24,214 nt of DNA from Chara braunii (Eukaryota > Streptophyta > Charophyceae > Charales > Characeae), in the NCBI GenBank assembly GCA_003427395.1, contig BFEA01000027.1:1401145-1425358 (forward strand), given 5' to 3'. Below are positions 1 through 8,550 of the stretch, piece by piece (positions within the stretch are counted from its first letter, which is position 1; each line of letters starts with the position of its first letter). The notes beneath the pieces are model-generated. The model worked only from the letters and a program-made list of their open reading frames with translations. It was not told where the DNA came from and searched no databases. The position numbers were made by a program, and so were the translations under genes.

Positions 1-189
1 AAAAAAAAAAGGGAGGCACGGTGCATGATCTGCACCGTTGTCGAGCGCATCGGCTCCCTCCTCCCGGCCATGTCACGCAGGAGTTAAACCAAACATAACA
101 AAATGAGAGACAACTCGGGAACGGCGCATAATAACTCCCGCGAACCGCCGAGACGGACGCGGTTGCATCGCTCCTTCGCCGTTCTAGCC

Positions 190-355
190 GGATGTGCCAG
201 CCGACCAGGTGGAGTTGCACAAGATTTGCCCTTGGGTTTAAGCGAAGATCTTTTTCTATTTTCACAGCAATTTGCTTCTCGTATAGACGAAATAGAAGAA
301 ATGTTAACAAACAATCGTATTTGGAAACGACGACTTGTAGATATTGATACTGTTA
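190..355 (+). pseudogene. nad7: nad7 exon fragment (mitochondrial NADH dehydrogenase subunit 7), probable nuclear copy
   Basis: The translation contains [15 protein letters not shown], then [20 protein letters not shown] and RLVDI, which match the well-conserved middle of the 49-kDa/Nad7 subunit of respiratory complex I (quinone-pocket side of the matrix arm). Only about 55 of roughly 390 residues are present. Just upstream, GCAS joins RPGG directly where the family normally has two more residues between AS and RPGG, suggesting a 6-nt in-frame loss. Nothing further upstream resembles Nad7. The reading frame runs into a TAG at 367. Similarity stops at an exon-intron-like boundary near 355, in phase 1. 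AT-rich codons (tta, ata, gaa) fit mitochondrial origin. Surroundings look nuclear, so I infer a mitochondrial insertion. A true mitochondrial contig or mis-join is the alternative. Confidence 0.8.
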
Positions 356-640
356 CTGCGACAGGATAGGTTCCCGCGAGGCATAAGTTTTCCTTCCCTA
401 AGGGGTTGTCACCACCCTTAGGGGCGTATCCCTACCGAGCTACTAACCCACGTGCGAAAGTTTTTAAATGCAATCGCAGAGGTAAATCAGCCGAGTGTGT
501 TTGCTCGTTTGTTGTAGTATAGATACGCTTGGTTAACGCCTATTGAACCCGGACGTCGTCCGTTCCTAAGGTGCTGATCTCTTAGGCACAAAGCGGACAC
601 CGGTCGACTAGGACGGCCTCAACCAAGCGTCTAACCCTAA
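356..640 (+). other. Group II intron-like 5' segment following the nad7 exon
   Basis: Directly after the nad7 exon the sequence reads CTGCGACAGG, one base away from the GTGCGACAGG type of group II intron 5' end. Downstream there are nested helices: CCCTAAGGG (396-404) with CCCTTAGGG (415-423); CGCTTGGTT (526-534) with AACCAAGCG (621-629); inside that, GTCCG (558-562) with CGGAC (594-598) and CCTAAG (565-570) with CTTAGG (581-586). Such nesting is expected of intron domain I. No domain V, no intron-encoded protein and no downstream exon are visible, so the intron is 3'-truncated. The G-to-C change at the first intron base would be expected to harm splicing. Confidence 0.55.
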
Positions 641-1860
641 AATTGATTCTAGTCCCTTAGACACACCGTCAAAAGAAAATTAAAACATCTACATATAATT
701 ATATCAAAAGAAATCGACCGTAGTCAACAAAAATATATCCAATATAAAATGATAACTAAAAGAATTTGCATCATCATATGGTACATCCAATAACACAACA
801 TCGAAGTAAAATTCAACCACCCCGGGTCGAACTCCGCAAAACAATCATACAACTATCAACAAGGAGTTGGTTGCCGACAATAACATTGATACAGTCGACT
901 AGGTAATCCGTTTCCTTAGTTTTGACTTGATGAAATGCGCTGCCAAAGTCATTCATTTCACCCTACCGTCGACCTAAAATTAGGCACGCACACCTGTTTC
1001 CATACTTTCTTAAACTTATTGGATGACATGTTGTTTTGCTAATGACTCTTGATCATGTGCATTGCTAGAAGTGTTGCATGTCTCTCCTTTTAGGAAGTGG
1101 TTTAGGGTACTCCTCCTCCTCGTCCGAGCGCAAGACTCGGATCTCAGAAATCGGACCGTCTCCACTGAATCAACAAAGTACCCTCCCGTAGAACGGTCCA
1201 CTCCGGGTCGATAATAGGGCCGACTCCTAAAGCAATGAACCCCCGCCCCAGATGCTTTATAGAGAAAGAGAATGTGTCCACTACAAGTAACTTTCATATA
1301 TTCTCAGTTCTCATAAGTTCAGGGTAACTTGAACGAAAAAAAATTAGAAAAGATAAAGAAAGATAATTATTTGGACAGGTATAGGTAGATAAGGTCATTC
1401 GGGATAGAAGGGTCGTTCCTCGGAAGAAGACTAAGTCCATTTGACATTATCTGTTTTATTTCAATCGAATTCATTTTATGACACTCACTGAATTAATTTT
1501 TTTTAAAACAACAATTTTCACTTTTAAAAGCAGGCAGGTGAAAGGTAGAAAGAGGATAATAATTTTTTTAATCTCAAATAGACATAATCAATCTCCTTTG
1601 CAAACATCCTTCTACCTACCTGCACAGCAAGAAAACAAAACAAGTTAAAAATAAAACAGTATCATCCCAAACTTGAGTCAGACCTTTTTCATTCACATGC
1701 ATGACTCGCACGACTTTCCTCTACCTTTTCTTTCAAACATTCAAAACAACAGGGTCAAGCAAAGTGTAGGTTCACACAGGTGTGAAGGGATATCTGAGTC
1801 ATTCAACTGACCTTGAGTGAAGTTTAATCCGACTCACTCAAGGAAGTCGAGTAATACTAT
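641..1860. other. Non-coding, AT-rich stretch
   Basis: No recognisable gene. AT-rich sequence with short stop-rich frames. A 93-residue minus-strand frame at 1016-1297 has no family resemblance I can name. Confidence 0.6.
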
Positions 1861-3079
1861 GTTAATCAAAAGGAAATAACCACCGTTGAACATAAAATAT
1901 ACGGCTTACAACTCCACAAGTTGTATCCTTTCTCCTGAACGACGGTTCGCCAATTTCTCCAAGTATCCGATCACACCAAGGTTGGGTCCAATGAGATGTT
2001 TGAATGAGATCACCCTCAAAGAGGGTGTTCTCATGACCCAAACCCATATCGCCCCAACATCCTGGACAGTCCCAACCCAGTCCCCACTGCACCTTCACCA
2101 CCAGGGATACTCCCCAACCAACCGCAAGTCCACGCCGCCTCTCACCACGTCCACTCCCAATAGTCATGCCATCATGTCGATTCCGATCTCAAAATCAGTC
2201 CCACCTGGTCCCAAAATGATCCCAGATGGTCCCATTGCAGTCCTATACCATCGCCGCAATACTAGGTGGTTCATAACTCAAAAGGTGGTCCTGGCTGAAA
2301 ACCGCATGTGTCGCGAGCCCCAATAACCATTTCATCGCGTGCTTCCACTTCATGTTGTGCTGCGGTCCACACACCACTACTGCACGGTCCCAATTGTGCA
2401 CCAGTGCAAACTCAACCTCTAGGCCACACTGGGATCGACCATAACCGCCACGTAAAAAAAAAAAAAAACAATGGCGGACCACTGCTTGCCGCGCCGTCAA
2501 AACCGGTACCACGGCTGCCCCGCAGCACCACCGAGAGATCACACACACACAAAAAAAAAAACACCTCCACTGTGATGCAAAAGAACCGCAACATTTTCCC
2601 TCACAATAGTGTCGCCGACGTGCCGCCAACCGGACAACATAACCCCAACAAAAAGAATGTCAACGCCACCGCCAATTTTAGCAGCATGATCCCACCGGAT
2701 ACACTGCCGTTGATGCACCGCTAATCGACCAACACCTTCCCACACTCACATTAAAAAAACATTGGCGTCGCGCAGCAAATCCAGCAGCACCTTCAGGTCT
2801 TGACGCCGCAGTGGCAGTTCGGCAGCACAACCCCACTAAAATAGGTGCCGCTTGCCGTACCGTCCGGAGCCTGACACAGTCCACCGGCCGCAGCACCAGC
2901 ACAAGCATGGGGCAGAGAGCCTCCAGCCCTTGGCTATGGCTGCCTCTCCTCTCCTCCTCCAACTCTCTGCAGACCTCCACTTCCTTCACCAGCAGCACTT
3001 CCTCTCATCCTGCAAACCTCCAGCTCTCCACCAGCAGCACCTCCATCGGTAGCACTGCCCCACGGTAGCAACCATCCGG
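1861..3079. other. C/A-rich stretch without recognised gene
   Basis: Both strands carry short overlapping frames (up to about 146 residues) of biased composition, rich in Thr, Ser and Pro on the plus strand and Gly, Val and Trp on the minus strand, as expected from C-rich, CAC/CAGCAGCAC-rich DNA. It includes a poly(A) run of 15 at 2454-2468. A short hairpin CACCCTC/GAGGGTG lies near 2010-2026. I see no family signature. Confidence 0.5.
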
Positions 3080-3097
3080 CATTCACTCAAGTGAATG
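3080..3097. repeat. Short perfect palindrome
   Basis: CATTCACT and AGTGAATG are separated by 2 nt. Confidence 0.7.
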
Positions 3098-3330
3098 GCC
3101 CAGCAAGACTGCCACAAGTGTGAGACTGCTGGGTGGAGTGCTGGCTTTTATAGCCAGCTGAAGGCATGTGGGCAGCTACTTTGCCCCCTGTCTTGCAAAA
3201 TTCGTCAGTGCTTCTGGCCTTTGATCTAAATCAACGGCCAGTAGCTTTGTGCCTTAGTTTTTCCCCAGGGGAACCAATGTCATCAATCCCTAGGAGTACC
3301 TGACCATTTTCCCAGGCCAGGTGCTCCTGG

Positions 3331-3352
3331 AAATGGTTGTATTCAACCATTT
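3331..3352. repeat. Short perfect hairpin
   Basis: AAATGGTTG and CAACCATTT (9 bp) surround a TATT loop. An overlapping imperfect hairpin pairs ACCATTTTCCCAGG (from 3303) with CCTGGAAATGGT. Confidence 0.75.
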
Positions 3353-3458
3353 ACTGCTGCTTGCTCAAAACAAATAGGTGCAGTCACTTCACCCCCTAAA
3401 ACCTTCTGGGGGTTGTACCTGTTCCACGACCGCGACCAAATTTGCGGCCATTTCCCCC

Positions 3459-3525
3459 TTTTTTTTTTCCCTTCCTTTCTTTTCTTTTCTTTCTTTTTCT
3501 TTTCTTTCTTTTTCTTTTCTTTCTT
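3459..3525. repeat. Polypyrimidine tract with a 15-bp tandem repeat
   Basis: The unit TTTCTTTTCTTTCTT occurs three times exactly at 3481-3495, 3496-3510 and 3511-3525, after a T/C-rich lead-in. One strand is pure pyrimidine. Confidence 0.9.
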
Positions 3526-3910
3526 AACCCCTACCCTCGTTACCTTGTACAGGGGCAACTCGTCGTTCGAATTAACAACCGCCCCCTTAGTCGTTTCACA
3601 GGGTCGAACTATAGTCAAGCTCAATGGGGCCTACTCGTCCCTTCTTCACGTGCTATCACACGTCTGTATCTGGCACAATTCAATTGCTAGATCCAGACGC
3701 TGATAGTAGTAGACTGTTGCCCATTGCTAAACGAACGGGCGCAGCCTTTCACAGGGGTACTAAAGGGTGGGGTAAAAGAAGAAAATCTAAAATAAAAATA
3801 GGAAAAAAAAGAAGAGAAAAAAAAACTTAAAACTCATTTCTTAATATAACGGCTGCTCGTTGTGACGGGGCCCTTTCCCATCCTGGAGGTGCCCTAAGGC
3901 CAACCGCCAG

Positions 3911-3911
3911 C

Positions 3912-3974
<63 letters not shown>
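3911..3974. repeat. C12 followed by (TC)26 microsatellite
   Basis: Twelve Cs at 3911-3922 run directly into an uninterrupted TC dinucleotide array at 3923-3974. Confidence 0.97.
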
Positions 3975-3977
<3 letters not shown>

Positions 3978-4222
3978 TAGTAGTGTATAGCTTCATGTTG
4001 TAGCAGTAGATCCAGTCGATTTTTTTCAGTCCCATCGAAGGAAGCAGCGTGATGCAACCGACTCGTTGCTCACTCCGACCCGTTCGTCAGAGAGGAACGG
4101 GTGCTCACAAGGTTTGTAGAAACGAAGGGCACCAAGAAAAAAAAAATAAAAAAAAATATAAACGAAATATAAGAAAATGAATTTAAAAAGATTTAAAGAA
4201 AAAGAAAAAGAATGCACTTACC

Positions 4223-4255
4223 TGCTGTAGAAAACGGTCGCCCGTTTTCACAGCA
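4223..4255. repeat. 14-bp-stem hairpin
   Basis: TGCTGT-a-GAAAACGG pairs with CCGTTTTCACAGCA around a TCGC loop. The only irregularity is a one-base bulge. Confidence 0.8.
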
Positions 4256-4266
4256 ATGTCATGTGC

Positions 4267-4290
4267 ACTGGGGCTTGAAAACGCCCCAGT
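4267..4290. repeat. Adjacent 8-bp-stem hairpin
   Basis: ACTGGGGC pairs with GCCCCAGT around an 8-nt loop, 11 bp after the previous hairpin. Confidence 0.75.
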
Positions 4291-4362
4291 CACTTCCTAC
4301 CGTGCCAAGTGGCGCTCCACGTTCACTGCTGGGTACCCGCTAGGTAAAAGTCTGATGCAGTA

Positions 4363-4428
4363 CCTACTGGGCTAACTCTTATCACAAGAGCTAGAGCAGC
4401 AACCCTTTGAAGGGTTGCGCCCAGTAGG
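4363..4428. repeat. Nested inverted repeats
   Basis: CCTACTGGGC (4363-4372) pairs with GCCCAGTAGG (4419-4428). The enclosed segment contains the perfect palindrome GCAACCCTT-TG-AAGGGTTGC (4399-4418), abutting the right outer arm. Confidence 0.8.
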
Positions 4429-5079
4429 CCTCCTGCCATTCAGCGTGGGCAAGCCCCATTTGCCATAGCCCCTCAACTTGTCGCTCTGTCGTCCACCCGA
4501 CAGACACTCCAGCTGGGCGGCCCCATAGCCAACCTTTAAGCCATGGGTATAGCCCCGGCATTGGCCTGTCGGCCCCCTGGCTCGAAGTCAAACCCCGCGG
4601 CTCAGGGAATAATAATAATAAAAACCTCTTATTCCTTCTGCGCCGCGGTCCTATACCCATCGCGTCCCTCTTTTTAGCCTACCCAGACCCTGAACTATTT
4701 TAAATAGGATAGGTCTGATTTTAGTACTTCAACACCCGCACGGCCCTACGTCCTTGACAAAAGCGAAGCACAACCGATTGTTGTCGTTACTCTCGGACGC
4801 CACCAGTATCCAGACTAAAGTTCAAAACTTTCAATCTCTTGGTCGTAGGTTAACCTGAATGAACTTTTGGCAAACGTCAATCTCATCGACTCCTTCAATT
4901 CAACGAAAGAGTCGGACAACATCCAACGTTTTAAATCCCCGACAAATACCCTTGTTAGGGTATTTCCCCCGACACCGCTATATAAAATTGTGGGGGTGCT
5001 TCTGGACAACGTTTTAGATCCTCCAACGATTCGGGTACCGCCTAGTACCGAAAGGAAGGCCTACGCTTTCCCGAAGAAG
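4429..5079. other. Stretch without recognised gene
   Basis: Contains an (ATA)n-like run near 4606-4622 and short frames on both strands. A 64-residue minus-strand frame at 4815-5009 is discussed under rejected items. I see no gene. Confidence 0.5.
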
Positions 5080-5151
5080 GGGGCATAGCTCAATTGGTTA
5101 GGCACGCAAGTGGCATTCAGGAGATCGTGGGCTCAAACCCCATTGACCACC
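5080..5151 (+). other. tRNA-like sequence (decayed tRNA or tRNA-derived SINE head)
   Basis: The box A-like TAGCTCAATTGG (5086-5097) and box B-like GGGCTCAAACCC (5129-5140) sit at tRNA spacing in a 72-nt unit. A T-arm forms (GTGGG/CCCAT around CTCAAAC), and the acceptor ends GGGGGCA and TGACCAC pair at about five of seven positions. The D-arm and anticodon stem do not fold properly, so this is unlikely to be a working tRNA. No poly(A) tail follows. Confidence 0.5.
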
Positions 5152-5165
5152 TGCGACACTCTTGG

Positions 5166-5200
5166 TGCCAACCAACTGAGATACTTGGCTTGCTCCCCCC
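5166..5200 (-). repeat. Second tRNA-like head in inverted orientation
   Basis: On the minus strand this reads GTATCTCAGTTGGTTGGCA. It aligns with the head at 5086-5104 at about 16 of 18 positions with one gap. The two heads face each other 60 bp apart. No box B is visible for this copy. Confidence 0.4.
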
Positions 5201-5521
5201 GTTTGGTATGGGTACGGTCTTTGGCCATCAGGGGCGTGTGTGTGTGTGCTGTGTGTGGGAGATGCTGGCCACAGAAACTGTTGTTACTCGATGGGGGCGG
5301 GGGAAGTAGATGCGAGGTGCAACTACTGGAAATGGCAAAATGATGGGTCTTCGACTTAGCTGGCCCCCTCCTCCAACGGCCCCGTCCTACTCCCTGACCA
5401 CAACCGATTAGGGCCTGTATAGGCTTAGGTGTAGTGGTAGGTAGGTAGTAAAAGGTGAAATTAAGAGAAGAATATAGCTTAGTCTTTTTTTACAAAAAAA
5501 ACAAGAAAGAACCTGCTCGCA

Positions 5522-5605
5522 CCTCCTTTTTCCGTACGTACTCACTACAATGGGCCTTGCAGCCTTGTACGTACTCACTACAATGCCCCCTCCTTTTTCC
5601 GTACG
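5522..5605. repeat. 33-bp tandem/shuffled repeat
   Basis: GTACGTACTCACTACAATG occurs exactly at 5534-5552 and 5567-5585. A second module, CCTCCTTTTTCCGTACG, occurs before the first copy (from 5522) and again after the second (from about 5589), giving roughly 2.3 units. Confidence 0.8.
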
Positions 5606-5895
5606 ACCAATTCTCACCACATATTCACTATCGAGAAAAAAACTTCCAGAACTTAATAAACGGAGGGGCACCACCTCGCCAAACTTCTATCCTCACACCG
5701 TTGCAGAAAACCAAAAATAGGTCCAGACAGTCAGTCTAGACATGTCTCCTCCTCTCTATTTTAATGGGTCCAACGAAGGACTCACCAAATTCCCCACTTG
5801 CATCGACAGTTTGATGAGTCCTCACTAATGCACAATTTTGAAGCGAATAGTCTGGCAAAAATAATTTGGCCAGAGAGATTTTTGTGAGGTGGTGC

Positions 5896-5917
5896 GGCGA
5901 GGCCAAATGGCCTCGCC
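5896..5917. repeat. 9-bp GC-rich hairpin
   Basis: GGCGAGGCC and GGCCTCGCC are perfect arms around AAAT. Confidence 0.8.
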
Positions 5918-5965
5918 AAACTACTCATGCCACAAGAAAAGTGGGGGTTCATGTTTTCTTTTCCT

Positions 5966-5983
5966 CCCCCCCCCCCCCCCCCC
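5966..5983. repeat. Poly-C tract (C18) at LINE 5' edge
   Basis: Eighteen Cs lie immediately before the first LINE-like sequence. Several similar tracts occur in this window and some sit at assembly Ns. Confidence 0.9.
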
Positions 5984-6009
5984 GCCTTGTAATCTTCTTG
6001 TGAGGTTCC

Positions 6010-6690
6010 CGCTTTAGGAGGTGATGAACTCGACAGATCAATCCAAATTGGCTGCCATCTGGAACGTTATAAAAAACCACGACTCCACGGACTGGCCAGA
6101 TGCAGTGTGTATACAAGAGACACACCTCTCACTATCCCCCACTCACAAAGCCAAAAGGCGGGAAGTCTAACCACACGCAGCATACATTGCCCCGGCCACA
6201 ATATGTGCTTCAGCAGGGGTAGCCATATAGCTACCGCCGTCGTCCCGTCTGAAGCCGCTCCAATACGACTATGATAGACAAGACGGACGATGGGTTTACC
6301 TCACAGCAACAATGAGAGATGAGACAACATGTATAGTGAGTGTGTATGGACTGAATGACCCCCATGATCGGGTACTGTTTTTACACTCCCTTTAGCAGGC
6401 TTTGCCAACAGATATCCCCCTCATAGTGGCCGGGAATTTTAACATTACCCAAGACCCAAACCTGGACAGATAATCCACGGCACAACCCAATGGGGCAGAA
6501 GTGACCACAAACATCGTTAGCCTGCGCCAGATGATGGAGGGGCCGCAACTGTGTGACACCTTCAGACTGCTCCACCCCGCCAAACGTTCCTACACTCGTC
6601 TTAAGTACAAGGGTGCAACGGGCCTGTCTAACTCAAAAATTGATTTCTTCTTGCGGTCGCATGCATTGACAGGTCTGGCAATAGTTGCTG
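6010..6690 (+). pseudogene. LINE endonuclease domain (APE family), broken
   Basis: This part would nick target DNA to prime reverse transcription. Recognisable motifs are AVCIQETHL (from about 6102, with the metal-binding Glu kept), GRWVYLTA and IVSVYGLND, IVAGNFNIT (about 6423-6446), LCDTFRLLHP and SKIDFFLRS (about 6631-6660). In the family the GDFN motif has an Asp that here reads Asn, which would by itself impair catalysis. In-frame stops occur after RREV, after GVAI, within LHSL-QALP and after NLDR. The stop positions fit single transitions at Trp or Gln codons (for example CAG to TAG at LHSL-QALP). The upstream start is unclear because an in-frame TAG lies just before VMNSTDQSK. Confidence 0.85.
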
Positions 6691-7429
6691 AAATACAACC
6701 GCTGAGCCCATGTCGATCCTTTGACCGCGGGGGGGGGTACTCCTTGGTTTATCATTTCACCAACATATCACATGGCGACCCAACTTCTACAAGTTCAACT
6801 CCTCATTGCTCAAGCTGCTTACCCTGAAAGGACCGGTTTAACAATTTTGGCAATACTGGTCCAGTGGTCCACCCAAAAGACCGCCCACCCCTCGCTAGTA
6901 GACTGGTTTAACACAGGGATAGCCAGAGTCAGGGACTGGATGAAAAAAAACACGCGAGGGACCGCAAGGCGACTATGGACAGACTGTTGCATACTCTTTA
7001 GCAATGGCACGACCAAATGCGAGATAAACCCTTTGACACCCCTACTTTTAACCAATTGCAAGAAGTCGGAGACCACCTGCAAACCTACTTAGACCAACAG
7101 TCGAAGGCATGGTGAACTCAAGCCCCCNCCCCCCCCCCAAAAAAAGGGCATTTGAAGGCACCATAGCCAACGCCTTCTTCCGAAAGGCCAAGCGTACAGC
7201 AAGGCAAAACATGGTCCCGAAGCTCCAGCATCCGTTCGATCGACACCTCCCAGAGGCCACAGATTCATACACAATCGTGGATTATGTACCACCCAATACT
7301 ATCAAAGCCTCCTTACCTCTGAGCATGCCATTTTGGGAGGAGACACACTCAAACGAGGGATGTGCTAGAGGGCCGCTCTGTTACACAACCTCACAACCCT
7401 CTTATCTTGCCAGCAGAGGGATGTGCTAG
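6691..7429 (+). pseudogene. LINE linker between endonuclease and reverse transcriptase, frameshifted
   Basis: Fragments in two frames still read like the ORF2 linker: a segment around FNSSLLTLKGPV and QFWQYW, then VDWFNTGIARVRDWMKK, LWTD, and IANAFFRKAKRTARQN. A poly-C/poly-A tract with a single N at 7128 interrupts it. A roughly 21-bp segment, gagggatgtgctag plus flanks, appears at 7355 and again at 7416, a partial local duplication that scrambles the reading frame before the RT domain. Confidence 0.7.
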
Positions 7430-8550
7430 AAGGCCGCCTCACATCGCACGAGATACACAATGCACTAACAACAATGGAGGATGAAAAGACTCCGGGCCTA
7501 AACGAATTCCCGAAGGAATTCTGGCTCCACTTCTGGGAGCTCCTGCAGAAGGGGACCTTATGGCATACATACACGCTACCCAAACGGAGGGTAGTTGTCG
7601 CCCGATGAGCGAAGGAGTCATTACGCTGCTATATAAGAAAGGAGACTGACCAGAGATCCGTAACTACAGACCGATTACTCTCTTTCCCCCCCCCTACAAA
7701 ATGGTGGCTAAAGCACAGTGTAACAGACTGCTTTCAAACATGCGTCACCTCATCCACATTGACCATACAGGATTCATGCCACAACGTAACATCCAGGACA
7801 ACATCTTGTTGGTCAACGAAACAATAAAGTACGCACGCCAAAGGAGGGTTGATGTAGTCGTTCTATTCAAAGATTTTGAGAGAGCATACGACCACATTGA
7901 CTGAAAGTTTCTCGACCTGTGCCTAACAAAGTTGAACTTTGACCCAGTCTTTCGTCACTGGGTCACTACCCTGCATCAATCCTTCACTACCAACATCATG
8001 CTCACTGGTCACCTGTCACACCCCTTCCCGCTACAGAGGTCGGTCAACAGGGTGACCTGATAGCCCCACTGCTGTTTGTCATTGTTATGGAAGCATTGGC
8101 TTCCCTGATTAGAGTTAATCAGGCCATAAAATGTGTGTCTATCCCCGACCTTCCAACGCAAAGAAATTCGGTCACTTCTCTATTTGCAGACGACTTGACT
8201 GTCCATATCAAAGTCACCTCATCCAGTCTGCGGGCACTAGCAGAGACTATCTACCTCTTCTCCATCGCCGTAAATATGAAAGTTAATTGGGCCTCTAAAA
8301 TCGAAGGGTGGTGGCTCCATACAACGGGTCAGCCCCCACCAGAGGAGCTAGCAGTGAATTGGCGACAGAAAGAAGAGGCAATCCAAATACTCGGAGTCTG
8401 CTTCACAACGTTGGGCCCGCCAAAGGACCACGGTGACCATCTGGTCCAGACAACCATGCAAGTGATGGCCAAATGGAAAGGCCTTCATTCATCGCTAGTG
8501 GGCAGATCCCTAACTATTAATAATGCAGTACTTCCACTATATAGTATATA
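7430..8550 (+). pseudogene. LINE reverse transcriptase domain, broken
   Basis: RT blocks appear in order: EIHNALTTMEDEKTPGLNEF with PKEFW (from about 7447), a frameshifted stretch equivalent to the LLYKKGD and RNYRPI block (about 7620-7680), YKMVAKAQCNRLL, HTGFMPQRNIQDNILL, FKDFERAYDHID (7867-7902, motif A with its Asp), a frame-disrupted GDLIAPLLFVIVMEAL (motif B, about 8050-8100), and LFADDL (FADD at 8183-8194, motif C with both catalytic Asp codons), then ILGVCF and KWKGLHSSLVGRSLTIN. A TGA replaces the Trp codon normally following the AYDHID motif. The catalytic residues survive but the frame does not, so no active enzyme is expected. Confidence 0.9.

Noticed and set aside
356-640. Complete, active group II intron
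   Set aside because: No domain V/VI, no intron-encoded reverse transcriptase and no 3' exon are found.
3827-4057. Arg-Glu repeat protein
   Set aside because: A direct translation of the (TC)26 microsatellite. The same applies to 16029-16383 over (GA)29.
4815-5009. Minus-strand 64-residue frame with a faint PB1-domain-like look (FRLTYDQEIESFEL)
   Set aside because: Too short, lacks the acidic signature of PB1 domains, and flanking frames do not extend it.
5813-5821. Hammerhead-ribozyme-like GATGAGTCC
   Set aside because: The core needs C before TGATGA and a following GAAA strand. Here the preceding base is T and no GAAA partner with closing stems is present.
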